Of a stretch of DNA of 64,000 bases, positions 62,644 through 64,000 are shown piece by piece; the stretch's first letter is position 1, and each line of letters starts with the position of its first letter. Where the stretch lies: NCBI GenBank assembly GCA_030407315.1, contig JALQPE010002551.1, positions 62,001 to 126,000 on the forward strand. The letters run 5' to 3'. The notes beneath the pieces are model-generated. The model ran no database searches. It was not told the origin of the DNA and saw nothing but the letters and a program-made list of their open reading frames with translations. This stretch comes from Asparagopsis taxiformis. Lineage: Eukaryota; Rhodophyta; Florideophyceae; Bonnemaisoniales; Bonnemaisoniaceae. The position numbers were made by a program, and so were the translations under genes.

Positions 62644-64000
62644 ATGGCTCCGAGACGGACTCCTATTCGAAAGAAAACCACAAGTCGTAGGACAAAGGCG
62701 AGATTCGATTCACTCAATGTGGCCAGTCCCAGTAAACAGCTTCCTGGGAAACTGCAGGGAGAAATCCGCAGCAGTGATGCAGCCTGCATGAACAAAGAAA
62801 TCCCGAGAGGTAATGAGCTACGACGTGAGTGTACCACAGATGACCTATTGGAGTCCCCAATCCCTATGGGTGACACAATAGAAGTTTGTATTGATGTGTA
62901 CAGCAACAACGATGAAGCTGGAAGTGACATCTACGTAGCATCGAGCACGCTAATGGAATCGGAAGAAGCAACCGGACGAGGTTCTGATTCCATTTCAACT
63001 GGAGGCCCGATAGACCGAAATGCTGGGGATGAAGCATGTGGTGATTTCAAGGCATTACTACAATGGCCTGCGATGTATGGGGCTCTTCAGCTGAGTGGAA
63101 CTCAAAGAATGACAAGAGCCCACTATGAAGGTATCCTGTTCGGAATGAATTTCCGCAGAGATCCAAGTGAGCACGTCCCGTCGGACTCTGTGATGCGACA
63201 GAAGATACTACCATTCTTGAGGAAACACTGCTATGCAAAGAGCTGTGACATCGAGTTTCCGATAGACCTTCGAAAGAGCGGAGCAAGAGCTGCACAGCAT
63301 CGAGGTGCAGTAGGAACCCGTGGAACAACAGATGACAGAGACAATTGTGGAGGAATGGCGAAAGTTCGTATTGTACTCCCAAGCACATGGGCTCTGAAAG
63401 ATGTCCAGACTCGACCAATCTTTGAAGCATTCCGCAGTGATGCGAACAATCGAAGCTCGGAAGGAGAAAAATCAACCGCAGAGTGCAGCATTGAAGATTC
63501 GTTCATTGCAAAGTGCAGGAGGGGTGTTTTGAGCGACCCATTCGTTCGCACAGCAGTTGTTCCCACTGACAGCGATGGGAAAAAGGGTTTGAAGCACATT
63601 TATGTACCTGATGGAACAGCAATTCGAATCCGATGTCATCCAGGAGCTCGTCAGGTTGCCGTCATCGAAAGAGCAAAAGGGTTCAGGAAGAATGACAGAG
63701 ATGGTGGGAAACCGAAGAGGAGAAGAGTGGCGGTTACGTCGTTGTGGGAACTTCATGCTAGGACCATAGTTACCTATGAGGCTCGACACGACGGTGAGCA
63801 TGATGTGCATGTCGAAAAATATCTGCAGCCGCGAATGTCACATCTATTGGAATGGGAGAGGCAGCATGCTCTGCGAGCGATATCGCAATGTGTAATCGTA
63901 GCAGGAGCCAAGGGAAAAGGAACACGAGCTGGGGACGTGATAACCGTTCTATTACCAATTGGAATGGAAGAGGGTGATATTGTTCCACACGTCGTATTGG
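62644..64000 (+). CDS. unrecognised large protein, 5' 452 codons, runs off the window
   Basis: From ATG 62644 the frame is open to the last base. The N-terminus is basic (APRRTPIRKKTTSRRTKARF), followed by an acidic/Ser-rich linker, then a domain-like part: WPAMYGALQLSGTQRMTRAH, YEGILFGMNFRRDPSEHVPS, VMRQKILPFLRKHCYA, VRIVLPSTWALKDVQTRPIF, then a basic KRRRVAVTSLWELHART and LEWERQHALRAISQ. The tone (TRAHYEGI, PSDSVMRQKIL, ALKDVQTRPIF) is like the N-terminal part of large transposon-type proteins, of which the frame at 49864-50628 resembles a C-terminus; that link is inference. Good codon continuity supports a real gene. Confidence 0.55.
   Translation, partial: MAPRRTPIRKKTTSRRTKARFDSLNVASPSKQLPGKLQGEIRSSDAACMNKEIPRGNELRRECTTDDLLESPIPMGDTIEVCIDVYSNNDEAGSDIYVASSTLMESEEATGRGSDSISTGGPIDRNAGDEACGDFKALLQWPAMYGALQLSGTQRMTRAHYEGILFGMNFRRDPSEHVPSDSVMRQKILPFLRKHCYAKSCDIEFPIDLRKSGARAAQHRGAVGTRGTTDDRDNCGGMAKVRIVLPSTWALKDVQTRPIFEAFRSDANNRSSEGEKSTAECSIEDSFIAKCRRGVLSDPFVRTAVVPTDSDGKKGLKHIYVPDGTAIRIRCHPGARQVAVIERAKGFRKNDRDGGKPKRRRVAVTSLWELHARTIVTYEARHDGEHDVHVEKYLQPRMSHLLEWERQHALRAISQCVIVAGAKGKGTRAGDVITVLLPIGMEEGDIVPHVVL

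Overview
This is eukaryotic nuclear DNA, repeat-rich and gene-poor. It carries eukaryote-type multidomain acetyl-CoA carboxylase sequence, a plant/alga-type ATP-phosphofructokinase, a SHPRH-like SNF2 helicase remnant, two Ty1/copia LTR retrotransposons, GT-AG splice signals, and no bacterial operons or ribosome-binding sites. The long intronless frames and the mass of copia-like and palindromic repeats would fit a red alga, but that is an inference. No marker gene here proves the species.

Layout. 1-4.2 kb: a CpG-rich block full of short hairpins with an AACG loop, carrying one long minus-strand frame of unknown function. 4.2-4.86 kb: a promoter/leader cassette that recurs inverted at 51.85-52.49 kb. 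4.8-8.05 kb: a 1,072-codon frame joining a ParB-like domain to a 2-oxoglutarate/Fe(II) dioxygenase-like domain. 8.7-10.95 kb: a dispersed repeat (R2) whose second copy lies at 53.7-62.5 kb, split by a copia element. 11.8-16.1 kb: nested palindromes and three tandem TIR elements of about 0.83 kb. 17.7-19.2 kb: an unrecognised gene. 19.5-31.9 kb: 116-118 bp palindromic minisatellites around a graveyard of housekeeping genes (SNF2/SHPRH helicase, phosphofructokinase with a piece of acetyl-CoA carboxylase inside it, and a frameshifted CorA transporter). 32-35.2 kb: non-coding, with a TACTGCC/GGCAGTA word array. 35.3-43 kb: remains of a minus-strand gene cut by a complete, very young copia element (37,639-42,285). 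43-50.6 kb: unrecognised and transposon-type genes. 50.7-53.7 kb: second cassette locus with two minus-strand genes. 54,471-60,885: second complete copia element, which carries an extra zinc-finger gene between its 5' LTR and gag. 62.6 kb to the end: a long frame that runs off the window.

The genes do not form one pathway. What unites the window is mobile DNA. Both copia elements begin their primer binding site at the first base after the LTR and match the anticodon arm of initiator tRNA-Met, as expected for half-tRNA priming. The inserted element at 54-61 kb has its empty target site in the R2 copy at 9.29 kb. Almost every repeat family here is built from palindromes. The best candidate for something undescribed is the 1-8 kb unit: strand-biased AACG hairpins, a mobile 5' cassette, and the ParB/dioxygenase fusion protein.
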